Of a stretch of DNA of 64,000 nt, positions 43,779 through 55,451 are shown in pieces (position 1 is the first letter of the stretch; each line of letters opens with the position of its first letter). Location of the stretch: assembly GCA_021018815.1 (NCBI GenBank), contig JAITYX010000012.1:248001-312000 (forward strand), read 5' to 3'. Origin of the DNA: Talinum fruticosum. Lineage: Eukaryota; Streptophyta; Magnoliopsida; Caryophyllales; Talinaceae. A program made the translations under genes and the position numbers. The notes under the pieces were generated by a model. The model saw nothing but the letters and a program-made list of their open reading frames with translations, ran no database searches and had not been told where the DNA came from.

Positions 43779-45229
43779 AGGTCAACATTTTTTTCTTTTA
43801 CTTTTTTTATTGTTTCGTTCCCCTGTACAAAATAAGCTAGAAAATACATGACAACTTACATAGCAACAACCAACAAGCATCAATTTTCCAATATATACAA
43901 AAATTTCGCACTTACTACAACCAAAACAAAATTTCCATCTTGAATAAGTCCGACAATACAATTCCATATTTCACAATAACTTCCAAGCAAAGAATATATT
44001 ACAATGACGTAAAATATAATACAAAGAGTACTCTTCTTTTGGTATTTAATGTTAAATAGTCCATCTTTCATCTTGAAACTTTGTGGTATAAACAAATTTC
44101 AATGTTTTTGCACCAAGGAAAATCTCTATTTAGTGATGCTTATGTAGCAGATTTAGATATGTGATTGTCTTCATGACAATATTGCTTGCTTGAAGTATAA
44201 GGAAGAAATATAGTCCTAACGACAAGAACATAACTCAATGTACTAAAAAGCATCACTTTAGTCAAATAGAGAGGAACCATTTGACATTAATATTGAAATC
44301 ATTTTTAAACCACAAAGTTTCAAGAGAAAGAGATGGACATTTTGACATAAGTATTGAAAAAGGAATACACAAAGAGGTCATCTCACCAGCGAATCTCTAT
44401 TTCTTTTTCATTGTCCTAAAGTGTCTGCTCCTCTTTTGTATAGCTTACTTGGAGTTCGTACAGAGGTAGAGGTGGACAACATAAAAACTCAATAATCATA
44501 CCCACGGACCTGTCAAGCATGAGCTCATTACTTCTCAAGGCAAACTGTCTCAGCTATCGGAAAATGCAATGACAAAATCAAGGACGAAAGTAACATTCAG
44601 GTGCTTAGTTCTTTTGACCCTCATTGAATGATGATATTCTAGCGTTTCATTGGAAAGCTTAGTTCTTATTTTTCTTGCTTGCAGTTCGTGCATGGGTAGA
44701 GGTGGACAAATTGAAAATTAAGGAAAACATTAAGTGAGAGCTGAGATTAGAAACCAAACTAAGAAAAGTGTAAAGTAATAACTATCCACAAGAAACATTA
44801 CTCGAATGATTGCCTTCATCGAATGATGATCTACCCTTCCATTGGACAACTTAGTCCTTATTTTGTCCTCATCGAACAATGATTTGTTACATGAATAGTA
44901 CAAGTCAAAAATAATGAACAGCAAGATGCAATTTCTAAAACAAGCAACAATATTGGATATCATCCAAAATAAAATTAATCCTCTTATCGAGTTGATATAA
45001 TTATATGGTTTATGCCTTTTTCCCCCTCCTTTGGAATTATCTTCAATATATATGCCCTCTTGATGGTCAACCCTTAAATACAAATCTTTAAAATTGGGAT
45101 CCTCATTTTCAACAGCATTCCCAAGGAGAAGGATTGGCCACCTCAATAATTTCACACACATCTTCACCATCCCCACCGAGTAACGTGCCTCTTCCCTTAA
45201 AGAACAATAACCACTTATCATTGGTCGGG
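43779..45229. other. CACTA 3' flank and transposase tail
   Basis: An open stretch of 163 codons (44,730-45,221, minus) continues directly from the transposase C-terminus and includes PNFKDLYLRVDHQEGIYIED; it may be the decayed tail of the same protein. The rest (43,779-44,729) is AT-rich and holds no gene I can support. Confidence 0.5.
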
Positions 45230-48158
45230 TCCCTAACGTAAAATACTTATCTTACTTGGGATGTCCTAACGAATTGATCTTCTTTAGGCCGTTCTTTTGT
45301 GAGATCGACTATCGTGAATCCCATCTCATCAACTCGGACACCGTTGTTATTGTCAACCCATTTGTAACGGAAAATGGGCTCCCGGACGTCAACATATTCT
45401 AGGTCCCCTATCTCCTCAATGACTCGTAATATGACATTTCAGCTACAATGGGATTTTCGTCCTTAGAGCTGGAAATAGAAAGTGCATGAGCCTCTATATG
45501 ACGCCACTATTTTGCGTTGAACGAGTATCCATTAATGTCCTACCCACGGTAAGATATGACTTCCAACTGCGGCCCTCTAACAAAGCTTACTAACATTTAT
45601 GAGATATGTTCTCGTGATTCTTCCAATTGGCTAGTGATCACACTCTCTCTAAACTAATTGAGAAATGTGCGATTATGATGGATCGATTAATGAACGATCG
45701 CACTTCATCGCTATTTTGTAGAGTATAAAGATGTGCTTGATCCCTCATATCCCAATTGATTGTTAGAACTATTGGCCCCAGCTTTTGGTACCCACCGAAT
45801 CTTCCAATAAATCAATGTTTTGGAATACCAACTTCCTCCATTTGGCGGTAATATTCAGAGCATAACTCGACACACTCCTCAACTGTGTATGGCTCAACAA
45901 TGCACGCTTCCGATCGGTACTGATTTCTAACATACCCTTTGAGAATTTTCATAAAACATTCAAAACAGTACATCCATCGGTAACACACGAGGCCAAAGAA
46001 TCGCACTTCTCTCACCAAATGGACAACTAGGTGCACCATGATATCAAAAAAATAAGGTGGGATGTACATCTCAAGCTAGAATAATGTAAAAATCACGCCG
46101 CACTAATGATCATCCAATTTCTCCAAATCAATGACTTTGTTATATATGGCATTGAAGATGAAGCAAAGTCTTGTGATCACCTGTCTAACATGTTTCGGCA
46201 TCATGGCATGGATAACAACCAGCAGTATTTGTTGCATCAATCATGACAATCATGAGATTTAAGACCAAGTACTATATAATCCGACATCGAAACGAGTCTA
46301 CTAATGTTTGAAGAATATCCCTGTGGCAGTTTGAGTTTCTTCAAGGTCTCACACAAACGATGTTTTTCCCTTCTACTCAATGTGTAAGACGTCGGAGGTA
46401 AATATGTACTCTTCCCCTTTAGTTGTGGTGCTAATTCCTCTCATATTCCCATTTGACACATATCGAGTTGTGCTTTCTCTCTGTCCTTGTTCTTCCCTAG
46501 TATGTTCGGAAGAGTGCAATGAGACTTTCATAGATGTTTTTTCTCTATATGCATTATATTTAAACTATGTCTCACATATAAGTCTTTCCAATATGGAAGA
46601 TTAAAAAATATTGATCTCTCTTTCCACACACTTTTTCAGATTGACGCCGATATAGCTTGCCAAACTCCACATCAAGATCTTTCACTTGCTTATATATTTG
46701 ATTTCCTATTAAGGGAGTTGGAGCAGAATCCATATCGACTTGACCATTACAAGCCTTCTTTTTCTTACGATATTGATGGGAAAGGGAAGAAACTTTCGGT
46801 GTTCGAGATAGGTTGTCTATTTTCCGTGCTTGAGTTGATAAGAGCAAGTACCCTCTGCATAAATGGGGCATGCCTTATCGCCTTTGACGGTGTATCCGGA
46901 CAAGTTTCCGTACGCTGGGAAGACATTGATTGTTGTGAAGATCATAGCTCGCAATGTAAATTTCTCTTGATCGTATACATCGTAAACTAAAACACCTTCA
47001 TCCCACAAAAGCTTGAAATCTTCAACAAAAGGCGCCAAGTACACATCTATATCATTTCCTGGCTATTTAGGCCCGAAATGAGCATTAACAACATAATGTA
47101 CTCGGCGCTTCATACACAATGACGACCGTAGGTCGTAGATAACCAAAAGAATGGGCCAACTATTGTGCTTGCTACGAGGAGACTGTGCGGGTTTATTCCG
47201 TCTCGTACAAACACCCGGACGTAGATTCGGTGCTTCCCTACTAAATTCCGAGAACAATGAATCGATCTTCTTCCATTGAGGAGAATTGGCAAGGTGACGT
47301 AGCTTATCATTAACGAGACTCTTCCGTGAGCATGCCATATCAAGTTCTTCGAATAAGTTGCATTAAAAAACAAGTGCTCAAACCTCGGAAGTATTGGCGA
47401 GTACCACAACACCTTTACGGGAGGTCCCTCAACACTCTCTCCATCGATGTTTTTCATTTTGTATCGAGGTACACCACACTTAGGACATTCATGGCTGTGT
47501 GCATGTTTTTTTGGTACAATATGCAATTGTTGAGGCGGACGTGTATCTTCGTATACCCCATGCCTATAGGACACAACATCCTCTTGGCCTCATATGTATG
47601 GTTGAGAACGACATTGCCTTCTGCAATTATATCATTGTCCACACCTAGCAAGTCCGGGAAACTTTTGTCACTACAGACCATTAACCATTTTTATGTTCAT
47701 CAACCTCAACACAATTGATAAACGAGTATATTTATCACACCCTAGGTAAAGAGGCTTCTCCGAATAAGCTAACAAGTGCTCCAATATGTGTGGTTGATTG
47801 ACTAAATCACATTCTACTCCACAAACTAGATCTTCGACTTGATCTTATAATTTCATACTTGTTGGTGGCTTTTTTTCATCGTACCCTTCATCTTCCTCTC
47901 GTACGCCATTATTCACATATGACTCCTCTTCCCCATGTCATACCAACACCTTATAAGTTGTGTCAAACCCAAATTGATATAGGTGACTTTCATAACCTTA
48001 GGGGGCAATCTTGAGGAGTTGAAACACCTTAAACACGGACATAATATGGACTGTTCTCCGAACTTGGTGGCATGTTGAATAGCAATCTCTAACAAGTTGA
48101 TGACACCATCATGATATTCTACACTCCTCCTATCGCTATAAACCCACGCTCGAGCCAT
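45230..48158 (-). pseudogene. CACTA TNP2 transposase (broken)
   Basis: The start MARAWVYSDRRSVEY at 48,158 belongs to a transposase-associated N-terminal domain with CPCLRC (about 48,020-48,040). TNP2 blocks follow: HECPKCGVPRYK (about 47,470), VKVLWYSPILPRFEHLF (about 47,390), SWPILLVIYDLRSSLCMKRR (about 47,110-47,160), MYLAPFVEDFKLLWDEGVLV and AYGNLSGYTVKGDKACPI (47,044-46,860). DUF4218 follows, KLPQGYSSNIS (46,330) and FDIMVHLVVHLVREVRF with RWMYCFE (46,060-45,960), then DUF4216-like WVDNNNGVRVDEMGF (about 45,350). The protein would cut and join the element ends. Stops and frame changes break it in at least six places. Motif identification is from recognition of the family. Confidence 0.87.
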
Positions 48159-48837
48159 ACCTTACGCATAAACATGCAAAGCAATTCACGACATAGAGTT
48201 CGAGAAATACGTACGTATGCAAAAATAATATGACACGAGCCTAAGATCCTTCTGCAGGAATAGATGGTCCTAAACCCATTTAAGAATAATATAACCCTAG
48301 ATCGTGCAGGAAAATCTTATCATACATTTACCGAAATTCCGGCAGCATTTCCCTCAATCCTTCAAGTACAACATATGAAAATGAAGTTGATAATGTGTAT
48401 ATTCTTACTTATAAGTAGAGATACACATATCAAACCCATTGTGAGCATAATTGCACCCGAAGAACGAGATGGCGAATGAGCACCATGATATCTTGTCAAA
48501 TTTTATGATAAGATTATAATAGCCATACAACCTATTGTCATATTATTCTCAAACTGTCCAACACGGACAATTCAAAAACCTATACATACCAAGTTAATAT
48601 CCTAAGCGCTATATGCACATTTATGCACGTATCGCGATCTAGGATAACTTGTTATGTACAAATTTTCGAACGGGTTCTCTAAGCTTATGAAATGCATACG
48701 ATAATTTAATGAAACATGCAATTAATCAAATTAAATGAAAAACAAAAAAAATGATGTTACTTAGTATGTATTCCTAACACGGACCATTGTTGTAACTTGT
48801 TATTTTTTGGAGTCGTTAAATTTCTCTTTTTTAAAAT

Positions 48838-48841
<4 letters not shown>

Positions 48842-48932
<91 letters not shown>
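48842..48932. repeat. (TA)n microsatellite
   Basis: About 80-90 bases of near-perfect TA lie directly beside the left arm of the inverted repeat. The 61-codon frame through it is an artefact. Confidence 0.95.
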
Positions 48933-49560
48933 GTTTTCTTTTTGCTTCCAATTTTAATGTATTATACATTATCTTAAACTAGACATGATTTTTTTGAAAT
49001 TTTACATAATGCATAGGACAAATTAATATGAATAAAATGTTCGGGCATCCCATTAATTAGCTTTAATAACCCCAAGACATAACTACAACCGGAGTTCCTA
49101 TAACCCTTATTTTCCTTAACAATGAGATCGGTTTCACAAGGCAAAACATAGAGTATATGTGCAGGTTAGTACACGATGAAAAGAAAAAGGGATAAAGGCT
49201 TTATCGAGAGAAAAAGGTGGTAAACAATCTCAAAACTAGTAATAATTCCATATTGTTTACCACCTTTTTCTCCAATAAAGTTTTTATCCCTTTTCCCTTT
49301 CTTCGTGTACTAACCCACATTGCACATAGACTCTATGTGTTGCTAGTGAATTTGATCTCATTACTGAAGTTAAAAACGGTTATGGGAACTCCGGATCTAG
49401 TTATGTCTTGGGGTATTTATAGCAAACTAAATGGATGGCCTCAACATTCATTCATTTTCATTATATTGTCTTATACATTACGTAAACTTCAAAAAAATCA
49501 TGTACTCTTGTTTACGATCATGTATAATACAATAAACTTGCAACCAAAAGGAAACCAAAA
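48933..49560. repeat. Inverted repeat of about 630 bp (hairpin)
   Basis: The left arm 48,933-49,228 and right arm 49,252-49,560 are near reverse complements around a 23-base loop. Examples are ACCTTTTTC/GAAAAAGGT at the loop, TTAGTACACGA/TCGTGTACTAA, CCCCAAGACATAACTA/TAGTTATGTCTTGGGG (49,070-49,084 and 49,400-49,413), and ACATGATTTTTTTGAA/TTCAAAAAAATCATGT at the outer part. I estimate well over 80 percent matching. It lies within the CACTA element, between the transposase start and the right end. It carries no coding capacity. Confidence 0.9.
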
Positions 49561-49935
49561 ATTTAGATAATTGGATAAATTAGTCCACCCTAACATCAAC
49601 TCATCAAAATAAATAAATTTCATAACAAATTTATCTTTATGACAACTATTTGGGAGATCCCTATATCTAAATACCTTTCCAATTTTTTACATTTTCACCT
49701 TTATATTTTGTCCATTTTGATCCTTGCACCCTAAACCACTAATTTTAATATTTCCCCAAACCCTAAACCATAAACATTTTTATTTCTCTAAACTCTAACC
49801 ATATTTGGATACCAATTTCGATAATTGGGTAACCCAACATCACTTCATCAAAATAAAGAAATTTGGATACAAATTTATCTTTATGACAAGTTTTTGGGGC
49901 TGACCCTATATCCAAATTATCTTTCTATTTCTTTA
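49561..49935 (+). repeat. Imperfect direct duplication of about 125 bp
   Basis: ATTTAGATAATTGGATAAAT onward (49,561-49,695) is repeated at about 49,812-49,935, including AAATTTATCTTTATGACAA in both. The offset is about 244-254 bp. It follows the hairpin directly. The sequence between the copies has scattered CCCTAAAC motifs. Confidence 0.75.
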
Positions 49936-50572
49936 ACCATAAAAAAATTTGTACACACTCCTTCGTTTTACCATCGTAACTATCATTCTATTTTCCTAGG
50001 CCTATATTAATTAAATCCTAAACTCCTAAACCTATTTTTCAAAATCTTAAACATTTCATGAATTTTCAACTTAATAAACTAAACAAATATTACCCGCATT
50101 CTCAATAAACGACTCAACATTTCAACAATCTCAAACATTACCCACATTAAAAAAATTACCCCAAATACATTCACCATTTCACTTTCTAGTAAGTAACTTA
50201 AAGCGAAAAATAAGAAAGCATAAAGATTCATACCGTAAGAATGAGTAAAACAAAGGCGAGAATAAGCGAGAGGATTCATGGTGAAACACGGATAGCTGTA
50301 TATGCAAATACAAAGCAAGGGAAGACAGCTACAAGAAAGAGGAGAGACAAGAGGATATAGTGAGCGAAATGAAACATTGAAACAAGAGGATCAACGGCGA
50401 GGATAACTTACCGATGACAAGTATTACTCCGAGCAAATCTATATCCGAGTAGTAGATGACGAGAGTTCACTATGGAGAGCGATAAGATCAACGATGCAGA
50501 GCTAATGAAGTGTGCCTGGAAAGAGCGAGTATGTTCTCGAGTTTTTAGATTGTATGTGAAAGACATCTAACG
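49936..50572. other. Noncoding CACTA right-end region
   Basis: AT-rich sequence becoming GA-rich near 50,330. No gene is supported. It precedes the right subterminal repeats. Confidence 0.5.
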
Positions 50573-50751
50573 ATTATTCTTTTAGAGAACCGTTGTAAAA
50601 TGTTTTTAGCAAGACATATGATGATGATCCTCTAAAAGAACCATCGTCATATGTGTTACACAATGCCTCGTTATTTACAAAAATTCCACCTATCCATTTT
50701 CCATGACAATTTGTCTTTTTAACCGTCGTTAAACACCCGTCACTAAAAGTG
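50573..50751. repeat. CACTA subterminal repeats and right terminus
   Basis: It contains the palindrome CATATGATGATGATCC/CATCGTCATATG (50,615-50,653), single copies of AACCGTYGT motifs, and the terminus CCCGTCACTAAAAGTG (50,736-50,751). The inner motifs match those at the left end. Confidence 0.72.
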
Positions 50752-50764
50752 GTTCCTCGTGGTC

Positions 50765-51966
50765 GTGAAGGCAAAATTAGAAAGCGATAAAGAAAGAAAA
50801 AGAAGAAAGAAAAGAAAAGTGGCTAGAAAAGAAAGCAAGAAATTAAAGGATTACATCGGGCGGGGAGAAATTAAAAGCGATATAATCCTAAGACCACAAT
50901 ACGAAAAGCGATAAATAAAATAAATAAGAAAATCGTGATTTCAATAATGATTTCCACAGGTTGTCCAACCTACTAATTTGGAACTCGGATCTAGATCCGG
51001 TGATGCGACGGTGGTGAATAAGAGGGGCTTTTGTGATTAATTGTGAAGATGAGTAGGTATAAAGATAAATGATGAAGTTTCCAAGTTTAGATGTGGAAAG
51101 GATGAAGAGTAGAACAGGAAGGGGCTGAAAAGAGACCAAGAGATCAAAATAAAGAAGGGAGTATTCCTTAGCTCTTAGCAAGGTTTCACCAGCGTGGCGA
51201 TAAGGGATAAGTCGTGTGGTTAGTTTGTCTGTAGCATAACGGCTAAGAGAAATTCATGCTGAAAGGAGAGCTAATGATTTCTATTTATGAGAGAGCCATG
51301 TTACGAATAACCTAGGTTAGCTCTCGGCCAGCCGTCCAAAGTCGAACGAAATGGGAACAAAAAATCAAACCAAAATGAAGTGATAAGACCGAATAGAACT
51401 AGATAGAATCTCGGTTGGGGCGCTGGCCACCCAGGAATGCCTAGGGTTTTGTGCCCTTATGTGCTGAAAAGGGAATCTTCGGGCCAAAACACGGCGTTTC
51501 GGTTGAAATATCCAGGTAGGGGCGTCGGCCATACTGTGACATTTCGAGGGAGGAAGCTCCTAGTCTCGGGCGGACTGTCTTGAAGCTTAAACATAGCACT
51601 TTGATACTCGTGGTCATGAAATGCAATGCCTAACGTCGTCTTGAGATCATTAACTCCGTATCTAATTGGACAACAAGTGAAATGTAGAATTATGAGCCCG
51701 CAATTTCCCTTTACGCGAGCACCACACTCCGTTGTCTCTAGAGGCTTGCCCCGAGCTTGGACCATCCGAAAGAAAAAGGGATTTTTTATGGACCCTAGGA
51801 AAAAGGCTATTTATTCGGTTACGGGGGTTCTTTATTATTTCCTTGATTCCGTTGCACCAATCAAATTTAGTCCACGATCCATATCCTCAAACAGGACTCG
51901 AGGATTTTATCATGGGTCCAACAATAAATAAAATAGAAAAGGGGATGCCACTTTTTAGGTGTCTAT
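50765..51966 (-). repeat. GypG 3' LTR, left end truncated
   Basis: Tat-like LTR from AAGGCAAAATTAGAAAGCGA to TTAGGTGTCTAT. It overlaps the truncated LTR copy 1 (42,600-43,475) for about 870 bp, so the two are separate copies. Its start (minus strand, TATAGACACC) adjoins a polypurine tract at 51,968, which makes it the 3' LTR of GypG. Confidence 0.82.
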
Positions 51967-51967
51967 A

Positions 51968-51982
51968 GTTAGCCCCCACTTT
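51968..51982 (-). other. Polypurine tract of GypG
   Basis: The minus strand reads AAAGTGGGGGCTAAC directly before the LTR start. It is the plus-strand primer site of a Tat-like element. Confidence 0.82.
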
Positions 51983-52459
51983 CACCAAATTTGAAAGATA
52001 ATGGTCAAAGTAGATACTAAAGGATACTTACTCGTTGCTGGCATTGCTTTGGAATTTGATTGAATTGATGCATCTTAAATTAGGTATCTTTTGACTTGAA
52101 CTCGACGGGGGCCCGGACATGACTAGCAGAGTCTAAGGTCCGAGTTGCTCGATTCCTAAACTTGGCTACTTAATAACCTGAAGCTTGGATTGGTGTGCTT
52201 AAACTTCACCATGTAGTTAATGTGAAGCTTGGCAGGGACCTTGAACTTAACCCGGGTAATAAATCGAATGTCCAGCTAGGGCCTAAACTTGACCAGTTCT
52301 TGGATCTAACGTTCGATTGAAACTTTTTGAACTAACAATTTTTTAGCTAATAATCGAATCTAAGTTGTTTCAAGTGTTACCTAAAGTTGTTTTGCAACCA
52401 GAGCATGTTTCAAATATGGTTCCTTGAGTTGGCCAAGGGGACGTCATGAAGTCTTGGCG
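51983..52459 (-). other. GypG 3' region before the minisatellite
   Basis: No coding signal. Isolated, more degraded units of the minisatellite (e.g. ACCTTGAACTT near 52,239, AAACTTGACC near 52,284) suggest that the array once began further left. Confidence 0.5.
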
Positions 52460-52805
52460 TTGTGTCCGAACCTTGACCATTTTGGACCTAAAGTTCGATG
52501 GAGAGATACTTAATCCTTAACCGCGGCTGGGCCCGAAGCTTAACGAAGGGATGTCTTAACCTTGACCATTCTTGGGTCTATGACTTGATTGGGGTGTCTA
52601 AAACTTGACCGTTGTTAGGCTCGACGCTCGACGGAGATGTTTGAACCTTGATTGATGTTGGGCTTGAAGCTCAATACGGGATGTCTAAACCTTGACCGTT
52701 GTTAGGCCAAAAGCTCGATAGGGGATGTCTAAACCTTGACCGCTGTTGAGCCCGAATCACAACAAGGTTGTCCGAACCTTGACCACTATTGGGCATGAAA
52801 CTTGA
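52460..52805. repeat. 43-44 bp tandem repeat (minisatellite)
   Basis: Eight imperfect units each carry a CTTGACC-type core, at about 52,471, 52,515, 52,559, 52,603, 52,645, 52,690, 52,733 and 52,777, giving spacings of 42-45. Units share GTCTAAACCTTGACC and GTTGTTAGGC-like parts. It lies between the polypurine tract and gag of GypG, in the 3' noncoding region. Confidence 0.85.
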
Positions 52806-53699
52806 CTTCTATCCTCTTTTATCGGAATAGGGACAGATGTTTATCTTCATATAGAAATTTTTACCTAGACTTGGTCATTGGATGACTTAAAGTCTAGGGA
52901 ACACCTGCTTAAAAACATAATGTTCCATGAGGTTATGTGCCTCTTTCTAAATTTGAGCTTTTAGTTTGTACTGCCAATAGCTCCTTTGTAAGGTAGATGA
53001 TTTTTGCGTCTTCTTGAATATTGTTAGAGTTGTTGTATGATTCTTTCGATCGTGAACCCCCACATTCTTCTTGGGTGCTTGCGTCTAGCTCCTTTCCAAT
53101 GTTGGAGAATTAGCGAGCTTCGATATTCTTGGTAGAATTCTTTGAAGGTGCCAATATCGATGACCTTCTTAATATTGACTTGGTGCTTGATGTCTTGTTT
53201 GAATACTCTCTTATAGGGTGCTTTGTTTTTAATTTTTGCATTTTTAGGAGTTTGACTCATGCAAAGGGGATGTAAGCAGGATTTAATTATAAGAACAAAT
53301 GCATTCTATTATTAAGATGATGCGAAAAGATAAAAAAGACAGACAAAATTGCACTTTGGCCCCCACTCCTTAAAGTAAAGCCTAAAGAATGATAGGTCGC
53401 TCGAACCGTGACGTATTGCCGCCAACGAATTGTGAACCACATACTTTGTAAGTTAGTGTTGAATCAGAATGGCATGCTTCTTGATTGATTTTTGCTCCTG
53501 CAAGTATGGAAAAAGTGGCTTTCAATTTGGAAATTGGTAATGGGATGGAAATAAGGCTTAGGGTCGAACCTTATGGGTTTCCTACGTATCCGCTATAGCG
53601 GAAATCAAGCCTTCGTAGTTCAAAAAGGAAGTATGATTTGGGTTAGGTTTTTGTATTTATTTTTGTTGGAAGATAGGAAAAGGAAATAAACATACAATG
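52806..53699 (-). other. GypG 3' noncoding region
   Basis: No pol motif is seen. A 78-codon frame at 53,024-53,260 (minus) has no recognised motif. A second GGCCCCCACTCCTTAAAG at about 53,358, and TTTCCTACGTATCCGCTATA near 53,578, are noncoding landmarks; both look like retrotransposon 3' sequence. The reverse transcriptase, RNase H and integrase expected between gag and this region are absent. Confidence 0.55.
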
Positions 53700-54756
53700 G
53701 ATATGGAAAAAGGGGAGAAGTAAGCTTACTAGCATCGGTGATGAGTGATTGGCTCATTAGATGATCGTCTAGTTAGTTGTGGACGCTTGCTCCCCTTCTA
53801 TAAGCATGTCATTATCTCGATGTCTTTTGAAGTCTATGAAAGGCAAGAACTTCAACTATTGTTAATAGGTAGGTTGTAGGTTCTTGATGATGATTCTAAC
53901 CTAAACCTTTTCGGAAGGTCGATCGATCATGTAGGCACCCTTTGCCCTCCAAGCAAGTCATGAAGATGGTGAAGCTTTCGTCGTCTCCTTGTTTGATCAA
54001 CTCTAAATCCTGAAGAGTAACTGGTAGATCAGTATTGTACGAGTATTAGTGTAAGAACTCCCAGCAAAGATCCTTCCAGTTTCGACCTTGTGTGGGTCGA
54101 TAACATTGTATCGATTGATGATGTCTTTGCTAAACGTCCATGGAAAAATGACAGGATATGTGTCCTCCGGTACACTATTTAGAGTCATTGCCCCACGAAG
54201 TTCCCGACATGGTGGTAAGGGTTTTTAGTACTATGGACCTTGATGTTAGGCATGATTAATTTTAAGGGTAGCATTCCTTTAGGGATTGAAGTGAATCCCT
54301 GGGCCGGATAGTAGTTATAGAACATTGAAGACTCTCGTAACATCTTCTCTATCTCGATCTATTTGTGGATCGGACCGAGGCTTGGGTCGACATTCGGGGT
54401 GGGATTCTCCTTCTTTTATTTTCTTCCTTAGTGCTTTGAGTATGAGTTTGAGGGTTTCTACTATTGACTTAATCTTCTTACCTTGAGCATCAATCATATC
54501 TTCCACTTTTGCAACAGATTCCTTGAACAGGGTAATAATGGGAGTTTGCTCTTGGCTGGTCGGCCAATTTTTAAGGAACGTTGTGCTTTGTTCGCGAGCC
54601 GAGCACTAGTGTCACAAGTAAGGGTGTAGGACGTACTGGTGTGGCAGGTACTAATGTGGGATGTATTGGTGTCAACCGTATCGGTGTCGTAGTAGGCTTC
54701 CTATTTCCTAACCCCTTTGAGCCGGGATTCCGAATTTGTGTTGGATTACCTATCAT
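53700..54756 (-). pseudogene. GypG gag (broken)
   Basis: The minus-strand ATG at 54,756 begins MIGNPTQIRNPGSKG and a Pro/Thr-rich segment. Next is a coiled-coil segment with EDMIDAQGKKIKSIVETLKL (54,506-54,315), then YPVIFPWTFSKDIINRYN (54,188-54,003). Last are VRIIIKNLQPTY and the hydrophobic FIDFKRH segment (about 53,880-53,820). The pattern of a LQPxY followed by a short hydrophobic helix is what I associate with Tat gag. Introns are not expected; frame breaks are present. No protease follows. Confidence 0.6.
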
Positions 54757-55433
54757 CTATCCCAAAAGAGTGCGTGCTTAGGATAGGCTCATGGAAATGA
54801 AAACTAAGGGAGATGGGGTTTAACAACTTGACAAGAGGAACGACTCGATCCTAAGAGAAAAGAAAATGATATGCTCTTTTATTTAGATGCACATAAAGAA
54901 TGTAACATGGACCAAATTGAAATAGAATTATACAAATGGAATCTTTAGGTTGGGATAAATTTGACTAGACTAAATGCAAATAAAGACTTACCTAATTTTA
55001 AATGATTTTGTTATGCTTAATGCGAATAAAGGACCATCCTAATTAGGGATGAATTAAAAACTTTTTTAATAACCAAAATGGAATGAGGAATTGGACTTAC
55101 CTAATATGAGGTGAAATTAATTTTTTCCTAATGAAATGAAAACAAATTGGACTGACTTAAAAAGGTTCATTATTTATTTTTATTTTTGCACCCATGTAAC
55201 GATTATTTACCTCTCCTTACCTATCCCTAAAGGCAAGCAAGACTAGTTGGGCCTGCCTACCATGGAGTAGGAGCCTCTTACCCGAAGTGTTTAACAAGGG
55301 GTAAAAACCTAATCGTCTAACAATAGTAATAAACTATGTTGAGAGGTTGCTAAATGCAAGCTACCCATTGGAAATACATTATTAAAACTCACAACACAAA
55401 TTTTCAAGTGTTGCCCCTTAATAAGTGATTTAT
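54757..55433 (-). other. GypG leader
   Basis: Noncoding, AT-rich. Blocks match the GypE leader, such as CTCCTTACCTATCCCTAAAGG near 55,213 and AAATTTTCAAGTGTTGCCCC near 55,400. Confidence 0.6.
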
Positions 55434-55451
55434 CTCCAAGCAGAGTCGACA
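55434..55451 (-). other. Primer binding site of GypG
   Basis: The minus strand reads TGTCGACTCTGCTTGGAG, in the position of TGGCGATTTCACTAGGG in GypE. It carries the same CGACTC-x-CT-x-GG pattern with one change in the TGGCG start. Confidence 0.68.

Larger units (their letters stand above)
43476..50751 (-). mobile_element. CACTA (En/Spm) DNA transposon, decayed
   Basis: A TNP2-type transposase on the minus strand (45,200-48,158) is bounded on both sides by palindromic subterminal repeats (43,547-43,778 and 50,573-50,653). The right end reads AGTG at 50,748-50,751; in reverse complement it starts CACTTTTAGTGACGGG, a CACTA-like terminus. The matching left terminus is not seen next to 43,476. 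Both flanks are the same Tat-like LTR family. The region between transposase start and right end holds a TA microsatellite, a 630-bp hairpin and a direct duplication. Confidence 0.82.

Noticed and set aside
48797..48982. A 61-codon ORF rich in Tyr and Ile
   Set aside because: It is the translation of the TA microsatellite.
49720..49800. Telomere-like CCCTAAAC motifs
   Set aside because: Only a few scattered copies occur in AT-rich DNA, with no tandem array.
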